From Bacteroidota bacterium (lineage in GTDB: Bacteria; Bacteroidota; Bacteroidia; Chitinophagales; BACL12): DNA of 64,000 nucleotides. Where the stretch lies: the NCBI GenBank assembly GCA_016124275.1, contig WGOA01000014.1, positions 1 to 64,000 on the forward strand, in the 5' to 3' direction. Shown here in pieces: positions 8,942 to 18,952 of this stretch; position 1 is the first letter of the stretch; the number at the start of each line of letters is the position of its first letter. The position numbers were made by a program, and so were the translations under genes. The notes below the pieces were generated by a model, which was given only the letters and a program-made list of their open reading frames with translations, was not told the origin of the DNA and searched no databases.

Positions 8942-9162
8942 GAAACCGGGGAAAGGGCTTTGGTCAAGCATAACAGGAGTAAGATGGGTTAGGAAAGAAG
9001 CACGCTTAAAAGTAGGTTAGCGCAAACAAGCCACCAAATCGGAATTTTTGTCATTTATTTTCAACGCAAAGCCTGATTCCCGGCCAGAATGGCAGCGCGG
9101 CCCCGGCAAATCGCGGATGGTCCGGCATTTGTTGCGGGAACAGTACTCATTCCCCGGTTACC

Positions 9163-11814
9163 ATGAATTTCAATCAATACACCCTCAAAGCCCAGGAAGC
9201 CGTAGCGCAAGCCCAACAATTGGCCGCTTCGCGCAAACACCCGGGCATCGACTCCACGCACTTGCTTCAGGCACTCTTGCAGCAGCAGGAAGAAGTGACG
9301 GCCTATCTGCTCCGCAAAGCCGGCGTTTCTTCAGAGAAACTCAATCGCGATGTGGAAGCGCTTTTGGCTAAAATACCAGCGGTAAGCGGCGATACGCAGC
9401 CTTACCTGACGCGCGAAGCAAACGCCGTTTTGAGCAAAGCGCAAGACAGTATGAAAAAATACGGTGACGAATTCGTTACCGTAGAACATCTTATGATTGG
9501 CCTGCTTGCCGGAAGCGATGCGGTGGGCAAATTGCTTCGCGAATCCGGTTTAAACGAGAGCGATCTGCAAGCCGCCATTCAGGAATTGCGAAAAGGCAGC
9601 AAAGTCAATAGCCAAAGTGCGGAGGCGCAGTACCAGGCACTGGACAAATACGCTATTAACCTCAACGAGCGGGCCCGAAGCGGCAAGCTCGATCCGGTCA
9701 TCGGTCGCGATGAAGAAATTCGCCGCGTACTACACATTCTCAGCCGCCGAACAAAAAACAACCCGATGTTGGTTGGCGAGCCTGGTGTGGGCAAAACCGC
9801 TATTGCGGAGGGCATCGCGCATCGCATTGTGTCTGGCGACATTCCCGAAAACCTGAAGAGCAAAACCATTTTCTCGCTGGACATGGGCGCATTGATCGCC
9901 GGCGCTAAGTACAAAGGCGAGTTTGAAGAGCGGCTCAAAGCAGTGGTCAAGGAGGTCATCCATTCCGATGGCGACATTATCCTTTTTATCGACGAGATTC
10001 ATACGCTGGTCGGGGCAGGAGCGGGAGAAGGCGCCATGGATGCAGCCAACATCCTCAAACCCGCGCTGGCCCGCGGCGAACTTCGCGCAGTGGGGGCAAC
10101 CACGCTCAACGAGTACCAAAAGTATTTCGAAAAGGACAAGGCCCTTGAGCGGCGTTTTCAGAAGGTCATGATCAACGAGCCTTCGCAAGAAGACGCGGTG
10201 AGCATTTTGCGCGGATTAAATGAGCGCTACGAAACCCACCACGCCGTCACCATCCTGGATGAAGCCATTGTTGCTGCGGTTGACCTTTCAGCCCGCTACA
10301 TCAGCGATCGTCAACTGCCGGACAAGGCCATTGACCTGATCGATGAAGCGGCGGCCAAGCTGCGGCTTGAAATGGACTCCGTGCCCGAAGAACTCGACGA
10401 AATTGAGCGCCGCATCCGCCAGTTGGAAATTGAACGCGCGGCTATTGAGCGCGAAGGGCAGGGGGCTAAGACCGCCGAGCTTGTTCGCCAACTCGCAGAC
10501 CTCAGCGCCGATCGGGATGAATTGAAAGCCCGTTGGTTGCAGGAGAAGAGCATGGTGGATGCCATTCATGCGCGCAAAGAAGAAATTGAGCAGGCCAAAC
10601 TCGATGCTGAACGCGCGGAGCGCGAAGGTGATTTTGGCCGCGTCGCGGAGTTGCGCTACGGCAAGATTGCCCAAACGCAGGAGGCGGTTAAAAAACTGGA
10701 AGCAGAAATGGCGGCCATGGACGGCGGACGCCGCATGATGAAGGAAGAGGTGGATGCCACAGACATTGCGGAGATCATTGCCAAATGGACGGGCATTCCG
10801 GTGGCCAAAATGCTGGAAACCGAGCGAGAAAAGCTGCTTCGCTTAGAGGAAGAACTGCACCGCCAGGTGGTGGGTCAGGACGAAGCCATTGTGGCGGTAG
10901 CAGACGCCATTCGCCGCAGCCGGGCGGGCTTGCAAGATCCTTCCAAGCCCATCGGTTCTTTCATCTTTTTGGGCACAACAGGGGTAGGCAAAACAGAGCT
11001 GGCAAAAGCGCTGGCCAGTTTCCTGTTCAATGACCCCAACGCTATGGCGCGGATTGACATGAGCGAGTACCAGGAACGCCATGCCGTTAGCCGCCTCATC
11101 GGCGCGCCTCCAGGCTATGTCGGCTACGATGAGGGCGGGCAACTGACCGAAGTGGTGCGCCGCAAACCTTACAGCGTGGTGCTCCTCGATGAGATCGAAA
11201 AAGCCCATCCGGATGTGTTCAACATTTTGCTCCAGGTTTTGGACGACGGCCGCTTAACGGACAACAAAGGCCGGACGGTCAATTTCAAAAACACCATCAT
11301 CATCATGACCTCCAACCTGGGTTCCCAAATCATTCGGGAACGCTTTGAAGGGCTGGAAACCGATGACGAGCTTTTCGCTGCCAGCGAGACGGCCCGCCTG
11401 GAAGTCATGGAGCTGCTTCGCCGCAGCATTCGCCCGGAATTCCTGAACCGCATAGACGAAATCCTGATGTTCAAACCGCTGCGCCGCTCCGAAATTGCCC
11501 AGGTAGTGCGCCTGCAGTTGAATGCCCTGGAAAGCCAGATGCGGGCGAAGGGCTTTGCGATCCAGTTCAGCGATGAGGCGGTAGCTTACCTGGCCGATGC
11601 CGGATTTGATCCGCAGTTTGGCGCCCGGCCGCTGAAGCGGGTCATCCAGCGCGAGGTGGTCAATGAATTGTCCAAGCGCCTGTTAGCCGGTACCATAAGC
11701 CCAGAACAAGGCATTCTGGTGGATCGTTTTGACCACAACGGCATTGTCTTCCGCAACCTTACTGCATCAGCGTCTTCCGCTTCCCCCATGCCGCAGGCAG
11801 CACTGCCACAATGA
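9163..11814 (+). CDS. clpB: ATP-dependent disaggregase ClpB
   Basis: An 883-residue Hsp100 chaperone that rescues aggregated proteins with DnaK. Visible in order: Clp N-domain ([14 protein letters not shown] onward), first AAA+ module with Walker [10 protein letters not shown] near residue 205 and Walker [11 protein letters not shown], the long coiled-coil M-domain (about 400-530, rich in [15 protein letters not shown]-type heptads) that distinguishes ClpB from ClpA/C, and the second AAA+ module with Walker [10 protein letters not shown] near 603 followed by a sensor-2/D2-small domain (FGARPLKR). Length is normal. It is divergent from the lipase-like gene; no TAnnTTTG box or known heat-shock element is evident upstream. 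Confidence 0.98.
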   Translation: MNFNQYTLKAQEAVAQAQQLAASRKHPGIDSTHLLQALLQQQEEVTAYLLRKAGVSSEKLNRDVEALLAKIPAVSGDTQPYLTREANAVLSKAQDSMKKYGDEFVTVEHLMIGLLAGSDAVGKLLRESGLNESDLQAAIQELRKGSKVNSQSAEAQYQALDKYAINLNERARSGKLDPVIGRDEEIRRVLHILSRRTKNNPMLVGEPGVGKTAIAEGIAHRIVSGDIPENLKSKTIFSLDMGALIAGAKYKGEFEERLKAVVKEVIHSDGDIILFIDEIHTLVGAGAGEGAMDAANILKPALARGELRAVGATTLNEYQKYFEKDKALERRFQKVMINEPSQEDAVSILRGLNERYETHHAVTILDEAIVAAVDLSARYISDRQLPDKAIDLIDEAAAKLRLEMDSVPEELDEIERRIRQLEIERAAIEREGQGAKTAELVRQLADLSADRDELKARWLQEKSMVDAIHARKEEIEQAKLDAERAEREGDFGRVAELRYGKIAQTQEAVKKLEAEMAAMDGGRRMMKEEVDATDIAEIIAKWTGIPVAKMLETEREKLLRLEEELHRQVVGQDEAIVAVADAIRRSRAGLQDPSKPIGSFIFLGTTGVGKTELAKALASFLFNDPNAMARIDMSEYQERHAVSRLIGAPPGYVGYDEGGQLTEVVRRKPYSVVLLDEIEKAHPDVFNILLQVLDDGRLTDNKGRTVNFKNTIIIMTSNLGSQIIRERFEGLETDDELFAASETARLEVMELLRRSIRPEFLNRIDEILMFKPLRRSEIAQVVRLQLNALESQMRAKGFAIQFSDEAVAYLADAGFDPQFGARPLKRVIQREVVNELSKRLLAGTISPEQGILVDRFDHNGIVFRNLTASASSASPMPQAALPQ

Positions 11815-12025
11815 CCGCTTTGCGCGGGTTGTTGTCCACAAAGACCTGATTTTTGACCGGTTTTGTCGATTTTCCGGGCAATTTGGACGAGTTTTTACCC
11901 GTGGCACGGACCTTGTCGCTTCTTGAACCAGCTTCCAGTTCCCGGCCGGCTGTCAACCTGGCCGGGATTTGCACCCATGGTTGCTGCGTATTTTGATCGT
12001 TAGCCAGAATTCTATTACACCGAAC

Positions 12026-14473
12026 ATGACCGATTACGATCCCTCAAGCAAATTTGGACCAGGCAACCCTGCTAGTGCTGACGAACTGGATAGCCAGTCT
12101 GTAGACGAGGAGGTGGAGTTTATGCCCATGATCTCGCTGGATGAAGAGGAAAAGGGCAAAAAAGTGGTTGTTCCTGATTCCTTGCCCATTTTGCCGCTCC
12201 GCAATACGGTGCTCTTTCCCGGTGTCGTGCTGCCCATCACGGTGGGCCGCGACCGCTCCATACGAGCGGTTCGCCAGGCTATCAAGGCCGGTCGGATGAT
12301 TGGTGTCATGGCGCAGATGGATGAGTCGGTTGAAGACCCTAATCCCACCGAGCTGCATGCCGTGGGGACGCTGGCCAGAATCGTGAAAGAATTGCGCATG
12401 GCGGATGGCTCCACCACCGTCATTATTCAGGGACAGAAACGTTTTCAGATCGCCGAAGTGCTGCAGGAGAAGCCCTACCTGAGCGCCAGGGTTTCCATTC
12501 TGGCTGATGAAAAGCCAGCGGATGACCAGGAGTTTGCGGCCACCATAAAATCCATTAAGGATTTGGCTGGACGCATCATCCAGCTTTCGCCCAAAATTCC
12601 GCAGGAGGCCCAGCTTGTCGTCAAAAACATGGACAATCCTGTGTTTTTGATGCACTTCATCGCGTCCAACCTGAACCGGGAAATGGCCGACAAGCAGCGC
12701 ATTCTGGAAACTTCCGGTTTGGTTGATCGCGCCAGCCTTGTGCTCGGCTTTCTCAACGATGAAGTGCAAATGCTGGAGCTGCAGGGGCAGATCCACGACA
12801 AGGTGAAGGTGGAGATTGAGAAGCAGCAGCGCGACTATTTCCTGAATCAACAACTCAAAACCATTCAGGAGGAGTTGGGCGGCGATTCGTTTGAACAGGA
12901 GCTCCGGGAAATGCGCGAGCGGGCCCAGCAAATGAACTGGCCGGAATCTGCCGCAAAAGCATTTTTTAAGGATTTGGAAAAGCTGCAGCGCATCAATCCG
13001 GCATCTGCTGAATACAGCGTGCAGCGCAACTACCTGGAGTTGCTGTTGGACCTTCCCTGGAACAACGTAACCAATGATATCTTTGATCTGGCCAGGGCGC
13101 GCAAAATTTTAGACCGCGACCATTTTGGGCTGGAAAAAGTCAAGAAGCGCTTGCTCGAATACCTGGCCGTGCTCAAACTGAAAGGCGATCTCAAGTCGCC
13201 GATTCTGTGCCTGGTGGGCCCTCCCGGTGTCGGCAAAACCTCTTTGGGGCAAAGTGTCGCCGAAGCACTGGGCCGCAAGTATGTACGCATGTCGCTGGGC
13301 GGTTTGCACGATGAAAGCGAGATCCGCGGTCACCGAAAAACCTACATTGGGGCAATGCCCGGCCGTATTCTGCAATCGCTCAAGAAAGTCAAAAGCTCCA
13401 ACCCGGTATTCATTTTGGATGAAGTGGACAAAGTGGGCAAGGACTTCCGCGGCGATCCCTCTTCTGCTTTGCTTGAAGTCTTGGACCCGGAGCAGAATAC
13501 CACTTTCTATGACAATTTCCTGGAACTGGAGTACGACCTGAGTAAGGTCTTGTTCATTGCCACAGCCAACGACATGGCTTCCATCCAGCCGGCGTTGCGC
13601 GACCGCATGGAAATCATTCGCCTAAGCGGGTACAGCACAGAAGAAAAAGTTGAAATTGCCCGCCGTCACCTTGTGCCCAAGCAGCGCGAAGCCCACGGTC
13701 TCAAAGCATCAAATGTCAAAATCAACCCGGCTGCCCTGCGCACATTGGTTGAAGACTACACGCGCGAGAGCGGTGTGCGCGAACTGGATCGGGTGTTGGC
13801 TGCCGTCATGCGAAATGTTGCTACGCAGGTAGCAGAAGACGCCAAGCATGTTTCCACCATTGGACCCGATGCTGTAGAAGGCATTTTGGGGGTGCGCAAG
13901 TACGACCGGGAGCTCTACACAGAACCTGGTCCCGCCGGGGTGGCCACCGGCCTTGCCTGGACGTCGGTCGGTGGCGAAATCCTGTTTGTGGAAGCCATTC
14001 TGAGTGAAGGCAAAGGCGGGCTGACGCTCACGGGTAACCTCGGTGATGTGATGAAAGAAAGTGCTTCTACAGCGCTTAGCTACATCCGGGCCCATGCCAA
14101 ACAATTTGGGTTGACCACGGAGCGTTTCGAAAAAACCAATATTCACATTCACGTTCCGGAAGGAGCCATTCCCAAAGACGGACCTTCTGCCGGCGTGACC
14201 ATGTTAACCGCCCTGATGTCAGCGTTCACGGGGCGCAAGGTTAAGCCGCAACTGGCCATGACCGGCGAGATCACCCTGCGCGGACGCGTGCTCCCGGTAG
14301 GCGGTATCAAAGAGAAGATTCTGGCCGCTAAACGCGCCGGCATCAAGGATATCCTGCTCTGCGACATGAACCGCAAAGACATCGGTGAAATTGACCCTCA
14401 CTACCTCAAAGGCCTGCGCTTCCATTATGTTCATACCATGGATGAAGTGCTGGAGAAAGCTTTGCGGCACTAA
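12026..14473 (+). CDS. lon: ATP-dependent protease Lon (LonA type)
   Basis: An 815-residue cytoplasmic protease. The ATG at 12026 ([11 protein letters not shown]) is preferred over an upstream in-frame codon because the family has a short acidic leader before the LAN domain ([14 protein letters not shown]). The AAA+ module has Walker [10 protein letters not shown] and Walker [11 protein letters not shown]. The proteolytic domain carries the Ser-Lys dyad: Ser721 in KDGPSAG and Lys764 in VGGIKEK, 43 residues apart as in known Lon. It degrades misfolded and regulatory proteins and follows clpB, giving a proteostasis pair, although 211 bases separate them. porQ starts 30 bases downstream. Confidence 0.98.
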   Translation: MTDYDPSSKFGPGNPASADELDSQSVDEEVEFMPMISLDEEEKGKKVVVPDSLPILPLRNTVLFPGVVLPITVGRDRSIRAVRQAIKAGRMIGVMAQMDESVEDPNPTELHAVGTLARIVKELRMADGSTTVIIQGQKRFQIAEVLQEKPYLSARVSILADEKPADDQEFAATIKSIKDLAGRIIQLSPKIPQEAQLVVKNMDNPVFLMHFIASNLNREMADKQRILETSGLVDRASLVLGFLNDEVQMLELQGQIHDKVKVEIEKQQRDYFLNQQLKTIQEELGGDSFEQELREMRERAQQMNWPESAAKAFFKDLEKLQRINPASAEYSVQRNYLELLLDLPWNNVTNDIFDLARARKILDRDHFGLEKVKKRLLEYLAVLKLKGDLKSPILCLVGPPGVGKTSLGQSVAEALGRKYVRMSLGGLHDESEIRGHRKTYIGAMPGRILQSLKKVKSSNPVFILDEVDKVGKDFRGDPSSALLEVLDPEQNTTFYDNFLELEYDLSKVLFIATANDMASIQPALRDRMEIIRLSGYSTEEKVEIARRHLVPKQREAHGLKASNVKINPAALRTLVEDYTRESGVRELDRVLAAVMRNVATQVAEDAKHVSTIGPDAVEGILGVRKYDRELYTEPGPAGVATGLAWTSVGGEILFVEAILSEGKGGLTLTGNLGDVMKESASTALSYIRAHAKQFGLTTERFEKTNIHIHVPEGAIPKDGPSAGVTMLTALMSAFTGRKVKPQLAMTGEITLRGRVLPVGGIKEKILAAKRAGIKDILLCDMNRKDIGEIDPHYLKGLRFHYVHTMDEVLEKALRH

Positions 14474-14503
14474 AAGCGTTTTCTTTGCGTTCACTACGCA
14501 ACG

Positions 14504-15556
14504 ATGAGGAACGTCTTACGCGCGCTGGCTTGGGTTTTAGGTTTGAGCACTTCTGCGTCACCCCTTTACGCACAGGTAGGGGGGAGCTATACCTACGCCT
14601 ACCTGGAGCTTTCTCCCTCTGCGCGCATCACGGCGCTGGGAGGTTACTTGTTGGCTACAGAGGATGATGACCTGACGCTTGGTTACCAGAACCCCGCGCT
14701 GTACAATCCGGAAATGGGCGGGCGAATGGCTTTCGCGCACGCGTTCGGCCCCGGGGGAATTCAATACGGCTATGCTGCTTATGCCGGCAACCTCAAGCGC
14801 AAAGAACTCACCGTCGGAGGCGGTCTGCTCTACCGCAACTACGGCCGTTTTGACGGCCGGGATGCGGCGGGAAACTGGCAGCCCGGTTTCTCCGCATCGG
14901 AATACGCGCTTCAGGCCGGCACATCTTACCGGGGCGACAAACTGCGCTATGGCGCCAACCTCAAGTTTCTGTATTCCCAATTGGAATCTTATACGAGTAT
15001 TGGCGTTGCCGCAGACCTGGGGGTAACCTTTGTCGATACGGGATCGCTGTTCAGTGCAGCACTGGTCATGCGCAACATCGGCACGCAGCTTACCGCGTAC
15101 ACGCCCGGTGATCGCGAAGCCCTTCCTTTTCAGGTTAACCTGGGTATCTCGCAACGACTCCGTTATCTGCCGCTTCGCCTTTCGCTCACGTTGCACGATC
15201 TTCAAAAAGCGGACATCCGCTACGACGATCCAAATGCCGCACAACAAAACACTTTGTTGTTCGGGCAGGATGAGCCGGACGAACCCACCTATACCGCGGA
15301 TAAAATTTTCAGGCACGTAGCCGTGGGGGCAGAGTTCAATTTTGGGCAAAACGTCCGGGCCCGCTTTGGCTATGACCACCAGACCCGCGGGGAACTGGCC
15401 GGCGATGGAAAACCCGGATTGACGGGATTCAGTACCGGCTTTGGCATCAGGGTCAAACAGTTCCGGTTTGACTACGCGCATGCTATTACCCACATCAGCG
15501 GGCGCAATAATCACCTGACTTTAAATGTGGATATGGCGGCCTTTGGGGGGCGTTAG
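14504..15556 (+). CDS. porQ: Type IX secretion system protein PorQ
   Basis: A 350-residue outer-membrane beta-barrel protein with a signal peptide (about residues 1-23, ending PLYAQ). It then shows the PorQ/PorV-like beginning, with SARITALGGYLLA and LGYQNPALYNPEMGG, and alternating barrel strands to the C-terminus. PorQ belongs to the T9SS attachment/maturation apparatus that processes cargo with C-terminal sorting domains, so it is directly relevant to the many such cargoes in this window. It lies between lon (30 bases) and cmk (14-41 bases). Adjacency of porQ with cmk recurs in this phylum as far as I recall. Barrel orientation and strand count were not modelled. Confidence 0.88.
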   Translation: MRNVLRALAWVLGLSTSASPLYAQVGGSYTYAYLELSPSARITALGGYLLATEDDDLTLGYQNPALYNPEMGGRMAFAHAFGPGGIQYGYAAYAGNLKRKELTVGGGLLYRNYGRFDGRDAAGNWQPGFSASEYALQAGTSYRGDKLRYGANLKFLYSQLESYTSIGVAADLGVTFVDTGSLFSAALVMRNIGTQLTAYTPGDREALPFQVNLGISQRLRYLPLRLSLTLHDLQKADIRYDDPNAAQQNTLLFGQDEPDEPTYTADKIFRHVAVGAEFNFGQNVRARFGYDHQTRGELAGDGKPGLTGFSTGFGIRVKQFRFDYAHAITHISGRNNHLTLNVDMAAFGGR

Positions 15557-15597
15557 GCTCCCTTCTGCGTTTGCTGTGCATCCAGTATCTTGCTCGC

Positions 15598-16293
15598 GTG
15601 ACTGCTCCCTTCCCCCGAATAACCATTGCTATTGACGGGTACTCTGCTTGCGGCAAGAGCACACTTGCCCGGCGTATGGCCGAAGAGCTGGGGTATTTGT
15701 ACCTGGATACAGGGGCTATGTACCGCGCGGTAACCTTGTACTTTTTACAGAGTGAATTGGACTGGAATCAGCCGGAAACCGTAGAAAGGGCGCTGGATCA
15801 TATTTATCTTCAGTTTATTACACATCCGGACGACCTGCGCCAGGAGATGCACCTTAACGGCCAGAATGTGGAGTCTGAAATCCGGACCATGCTGGTCAGC
15901 GATAAGGTTTGCGAGTTGGCTGCGCTGTCGCCGGTGCGGCGGCGCATGGTGGAACAACAGCGTGAAATGGGGCGCGAAGGGGGAGTGGTCCTTGATGGCC
16001 GGGACATCGGTACCATTGTGTTTCCACAGGCGCAACTCAAACTTTTTGTCACAGCCCGGCTGGATGTCCGGGTTCAGCGGCGCAAGGCCGAACTGGAAGC
16101 CAAAGGGAGCGAAGTGGATCGGGATACGGTGCGCGCAAACCTGATTATGCGCGACCGCGAAGAGACGACTCGCGCGGATAGTCCGTTGCGGCAGGCGCCC
16201 GATGCTGTTTTGTTGGATACGTCCGATTTGGATCAAGCGGCTGTCTTGCAAGCCGCGTTGGCACACTTCGAGCAGCGTTTTGGTCCAATTTAA
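15598..16293 (+). CDS. cmk: (d)CMP kinase
   Basis: A 231-residue enzyme that phosphorylates CMP and dCMP using ATP. The P-loop is GYSACGKST, followed by LYLDTGAMYRAVTLY, the family's second signature, and VVLDGRDIGTIVFP with the nucleotide-binding Arg. The late RDREETTRADSPL segment is also typical. The start is not certain: GTG at 15598 places the P-loop at the usual distance and sits behind a TATCTTG stretch resembling a -7 box; a TTG at 15571 would add nine residues. It is probably cotranscribed with porQ. Confidence 0.96.
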   Translation: MTAPFPRITIAIDGYSACGKSTLARRMAEELGYLYLDTGAMYRAVTLYFLQSELDWNQPETVERALDHIYLQFITHPDDLRQEMHLNGQNVESEIRTMLVSDKVCELAALSPVRRRMVEQQREMGREGGVVLDGRDIGTIVFPQAQLKLFVTARLDVRVQRRKAELEAKGSEVDRDTVRANLIMRDREETTRADSPLRQAPDAVLLDTSDLDQAAVLQAALAHFEQRFGPI

Positions 16294-16379
16294 GGGTATA
16301 ATCCTCTTTTTTTTGCCCATTTAGGCCCATTTCTTGGGGTGTAGCGGCCTCTGTTTCAGCAAAGGTTGGTCAGAATGCC

Positions 16380-16387
16380 TATCTTTG
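16380..16387 (+). promoter_or_regulatory. -7 box (TATCTTTG) for rpsA
   Basis: Exact TAnnTTTG match 40 bases before the TTG start of rpsA, in the 134-base gap after cmk. No good -33 TTG at canonical spacing was found. Confidence 0.7.
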
Positions 16388-16427
16388 CCGCCCAATCTAT
16401 TTTTTCACTCCTTAAACCTTTTATCGC

Positions 16428-18737
16428 TTGACGGAAAAGGAAACGACCGACACGAATGCTGAAAACACGCAGCAAGATGTGTCCTTAGAAACTGCCCAAA
16501 CGGCAGATTCTGCTGCCGCAGGCAGCGATCATTCCCCAAAATCTTCTAAGCCGGCAGCTTCTCCCAAAGGAGGCAAGGCCCGCGTGGCAGAACCTGAGCC
16601 AGAAGCTCAGGGAGCGCACGATGATTTTGACTGGGAAAGCGGCAACAAAGCAGTCTCCCGCTACGGCGGTGACGTCATGGACAAAATGACGGCCGAGATT
16701 GACGCCACTTTCCAGGAGTTTAACGACAACGAAATTGTATCGGCCACCATCATGGCCATTACCGATACAGATGTGGTCTTAAACATCGGCTTCAAATCCG
16801 ATGGATTAATCAGCACCTCCGAATTCCGCGATCTTCAGCAATTGCGGGTTGGCGATGTGGTCGACGTCTTTGTAGTATCCAAAGAAGACGAGAAAGGTCA
16901 ATTGGTCCTTTCGCGCAAAAGTGCCAAGCTGCTCAAGGCTTGGGATGGTATTGTGGATGCCTACAAGAACGACACCGTGGTTACCGGTACCGTCATCAGC
17001 AAAACCAAAGGCGGCCTGATTGTGGACGTTTTCGGGCTGGAGACCTTCCTGCCCGGTTCGCAGATCGATGTGAAGCCGATCATGGATTACGATGCCTTTG
17101 TCGGCAAGCGCATGGAGTTCAAAGTGGTCAAGATCAACGAGGCCATCAAGAATGCAGTAGTATCGCACAAAGCGCTTATTGAAAGCGATCTGGAGGCTCA
17201 GCGTCAGGAAATCATCGGCAAGCTGGAGAAAGGCCAGGTACTCGAAGGCACCATCAAGAACATCACCGACTTCGGGGCGTTTATCGACCTGGGCGGGGTG
17301 GATGGTCTGCTCTACATTACCGATATCTCCTGGGGGCGCATTTCTCACCCCAAAGAAGTGCTGGAACTCAACCAGCAGCTCAACGTGGTGGTGCTGGACT
17401 TTGACGATGCCAAAAAGCGCATTTCGCTCGGTCTTAAGCAACTTACCCCGCATCCCTGGGATGTATTGGACGAAACCATCCAGACGGGTTCCAAAGTCAA
17501 AGGCCGGATCGTCAACATCGAGGATTACGGCGCATTCCTGGAGATTATCCCAGGAGTCGAAGGGCTTATTCACATCTCCGAGGTCAGCTGGAGCAACCAG
17601 CCTGTCAACTCAAAAGAGTTCTTCAAGGTCAACGAAGAGTACGAAGCAGCCATTGTTACCATCGATCGCGAAGAGCGCAAGATGTCGCTCAGCCTCAAGC
17701 AGTTGTCGCAGGATCCGTGGTTGCAGGTCAGCGAAAAGTATCCGGCTGGAAGCCAGCACAGTGGTCTTGTCAAAAACCTGACCCCTTATGGCGTTTTTGT
17801 CGAATTGGACGAAAACATTGGCGGCATGGTTCATATTTCCGACCTGAGCTGGATCAAGCGATTCCAGCACCCATCAGAGTTCGTGAAAGTGGGCGAGCGC
17901 CTGCCCGTTGTTGTCCTGGACATTGACCACGAAGGCCGCAAAATCTCGCTTGGACACAAGCAAATTGAGGAGGATCCATGGGATACGTTTGCAAGCATTT
18001 TCCCCGTCGGGTCAGTGCATGAAGCCACCGTTATCCGCAAGGAAGAGAAAGGAGCCATTGTTGGCTTGCCTTATGGCCTCGAGGGATTTGTGCCCAACCG
18101 CCACCTGAAAAAGGAAGACAACAAAACTTCCGTTGAAGTGGACGAAGTGCTGCCGTTCAAAGTCATCGAGTTTGACCGCAACGATAAGCGCATTGTGGTT
18201 TCGCACAACCGCTACCTGAAGGATCTGGAACGCGAAAACTCACCTGGCGCTGATGTTCAGGATGCCGATCAGGATGCTGCCTCAGGCGCTGATGCTTCGG
18301 AAGACCGCGCTGCAAGCTCCGCCCCAGCTCGTTCCAAGCGAGGTGCTGCAGCTGCCCCTAAAGCCAACGATGGCGAGGCGTTGAAAAAAGTGAACCGCAA
18401 AGTGGAAAAATCCACCTTCGGAGAACTGGATGCGCTCTCCAAGCTTAAGGCTCAATTGGAGGCAACGGAAGGCTCCGCAGCACCTGCAGCCAAGACACCG
18501 GCTGCTCCGAAGGCCGCCGCCGCTCCAGCTCAGGAAGCCCCGGCTTCCGCGACGGAACAACCAGCCGCCAGTGCAGAAGCTGCGGCACCTGAAGCTGCTG
18601 CTGAAGCAACTGCCGAAGCTGCTGCACCCAAAGCCAAAGCAAAGCCCAAGGCTAAGCCAAAAGCTGCGGATGCCGACGCTGAAGGGGAGGCCCCTGAGGC
18701 CGCTCCGGAGGCTCCGGTTGATGAGCCAGAAGCTTGA
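16428..18737 (+). CDS. rpsA: 30S ribosomal protein S1 with long low-complexity tails
   Basis: A 769-residue protein with six S1 (OB-fold) repeats at roughly residues 100-170, 181-250, 268-340, 353-425, 440-510 and 527-600. Repeats 3-5 show the classical G-x-F-(I/V) core (DFGAFIDLGG, DYGAFLEI, PYGVFVEL) followed by HIS(E/D)xSW. S1 binds mRNA on the 30S subunit. The frame begins with TTG (TEKETTDTN) and I see no nearby ATG upstream. An acidic 80-residue leader and a 165-residue Ala/Pro/Lys/Glu-rich tail flank the repeats. Such tails are known in this phylum, where Shine-Dalgarno recognition is weak, but this one is long. Two hairpins follow, the second a strong terminator. Confidence 0.95.
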   Translation: MTEKETTDTNAENTQQDVSLETAQTADSAAAGSDHSPKSSKPAASPKGGKARVAEPEPEAQGAHDDFDWESGNKAVSRYGGDVMDKMTAEIDATFQEFNDNEIVSATIMAITDTDVVLNIGFKSDGLISTSEFRDLQQLRVGDVVDVFVVSKEDEKGQLVLSRKSAKLLKAWDGIVDAYKNDTVVTGTVISKTKGGLIVDVFGLETFLPGSQIDVKPIMDYDAFVGKRMEFKVVKINEAIKNAVVSHKALIESDLEAQRQEIIGKLEKGQVLEGTIKNITDFGAFIDLGGVDGLLYITDISWGRISHPKEVLELNQQLNVVVLDFDDAKKRISLGLKQLTPHPWDVLDETIQTGSKVKGRIVNIEDYGAFLEIIPGVEGLIHISEVSWSNQPVNSKEFFKVNEEYEAAIVTIDREERKMSLSLKQLSQDPWLQVSEKYPAGSQHSGLVKNLTPYGVFVELDENIGGMVHISDLSWIKRFQHPSEFVKVGERLPVVVLDIDHEGRKISLGHKQIEEDPWDTFASIFPVGSVHEATVIRKEEKGAIVGLPYGLEGFVPNRHLKKEDNKTSVEVDEVLPFKVIEFDRNDKRIVVSHNRYLKDLERENSPGADVQDADQDAASGADASEDRAASSAPARSKRGAAAAPKANDGEALKKVNRKVEKSTFGELDALSKLKAQLEATEGSAAPAAKTPAAPKAAAAPAQEAPASATEQPAASAEAAAPEAAAEATAEAAAPKAKAKPKAKPKAADADAEGEAPEAAPEAPVDEPEA

Positions 18738-18787
18738 GTTCCTTCCCGGCTTTTTTAAAGCCGGAAGCTGAATCGATAAACACCTGC

Positions 18788-18820
18788 AACCCGCCCGAGC
18801 AATCGGGCGGGTTGTTTGTT
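18788..18820 (+). terminator. Rho-independent terminator after rpsA
   Basis: A perfect 11-bp stem (18788-18798 with 18803-18813), GCAA loop, then GTTTGTT. A weaker hairpin with an internal T run lies just before it at about 18742-18768. Confidence 0.9.
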
Positions 18821-18952
18821 ATATCAGGTTTATGAGCACGCAAAGGACTGTTTATCAGGGTGGAAAAATGACGTGTTCGCCGTACCTTTCTCATACCAGA
18901 AAGCTCCCAAGGTCCACCACCACCTTTTCTATTCGCATCAACCACCGTCCTG

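Noticed and set aside
12044-12931. 295-codon open frame antisense to lon
   Set aside because: Shadow of the conserved lon sequence, no independent support.
14558-15514. 318-codon open frame on the minus strand inside porQ
   Set aside because: Antisense shadow of porQ; no start context or domain.
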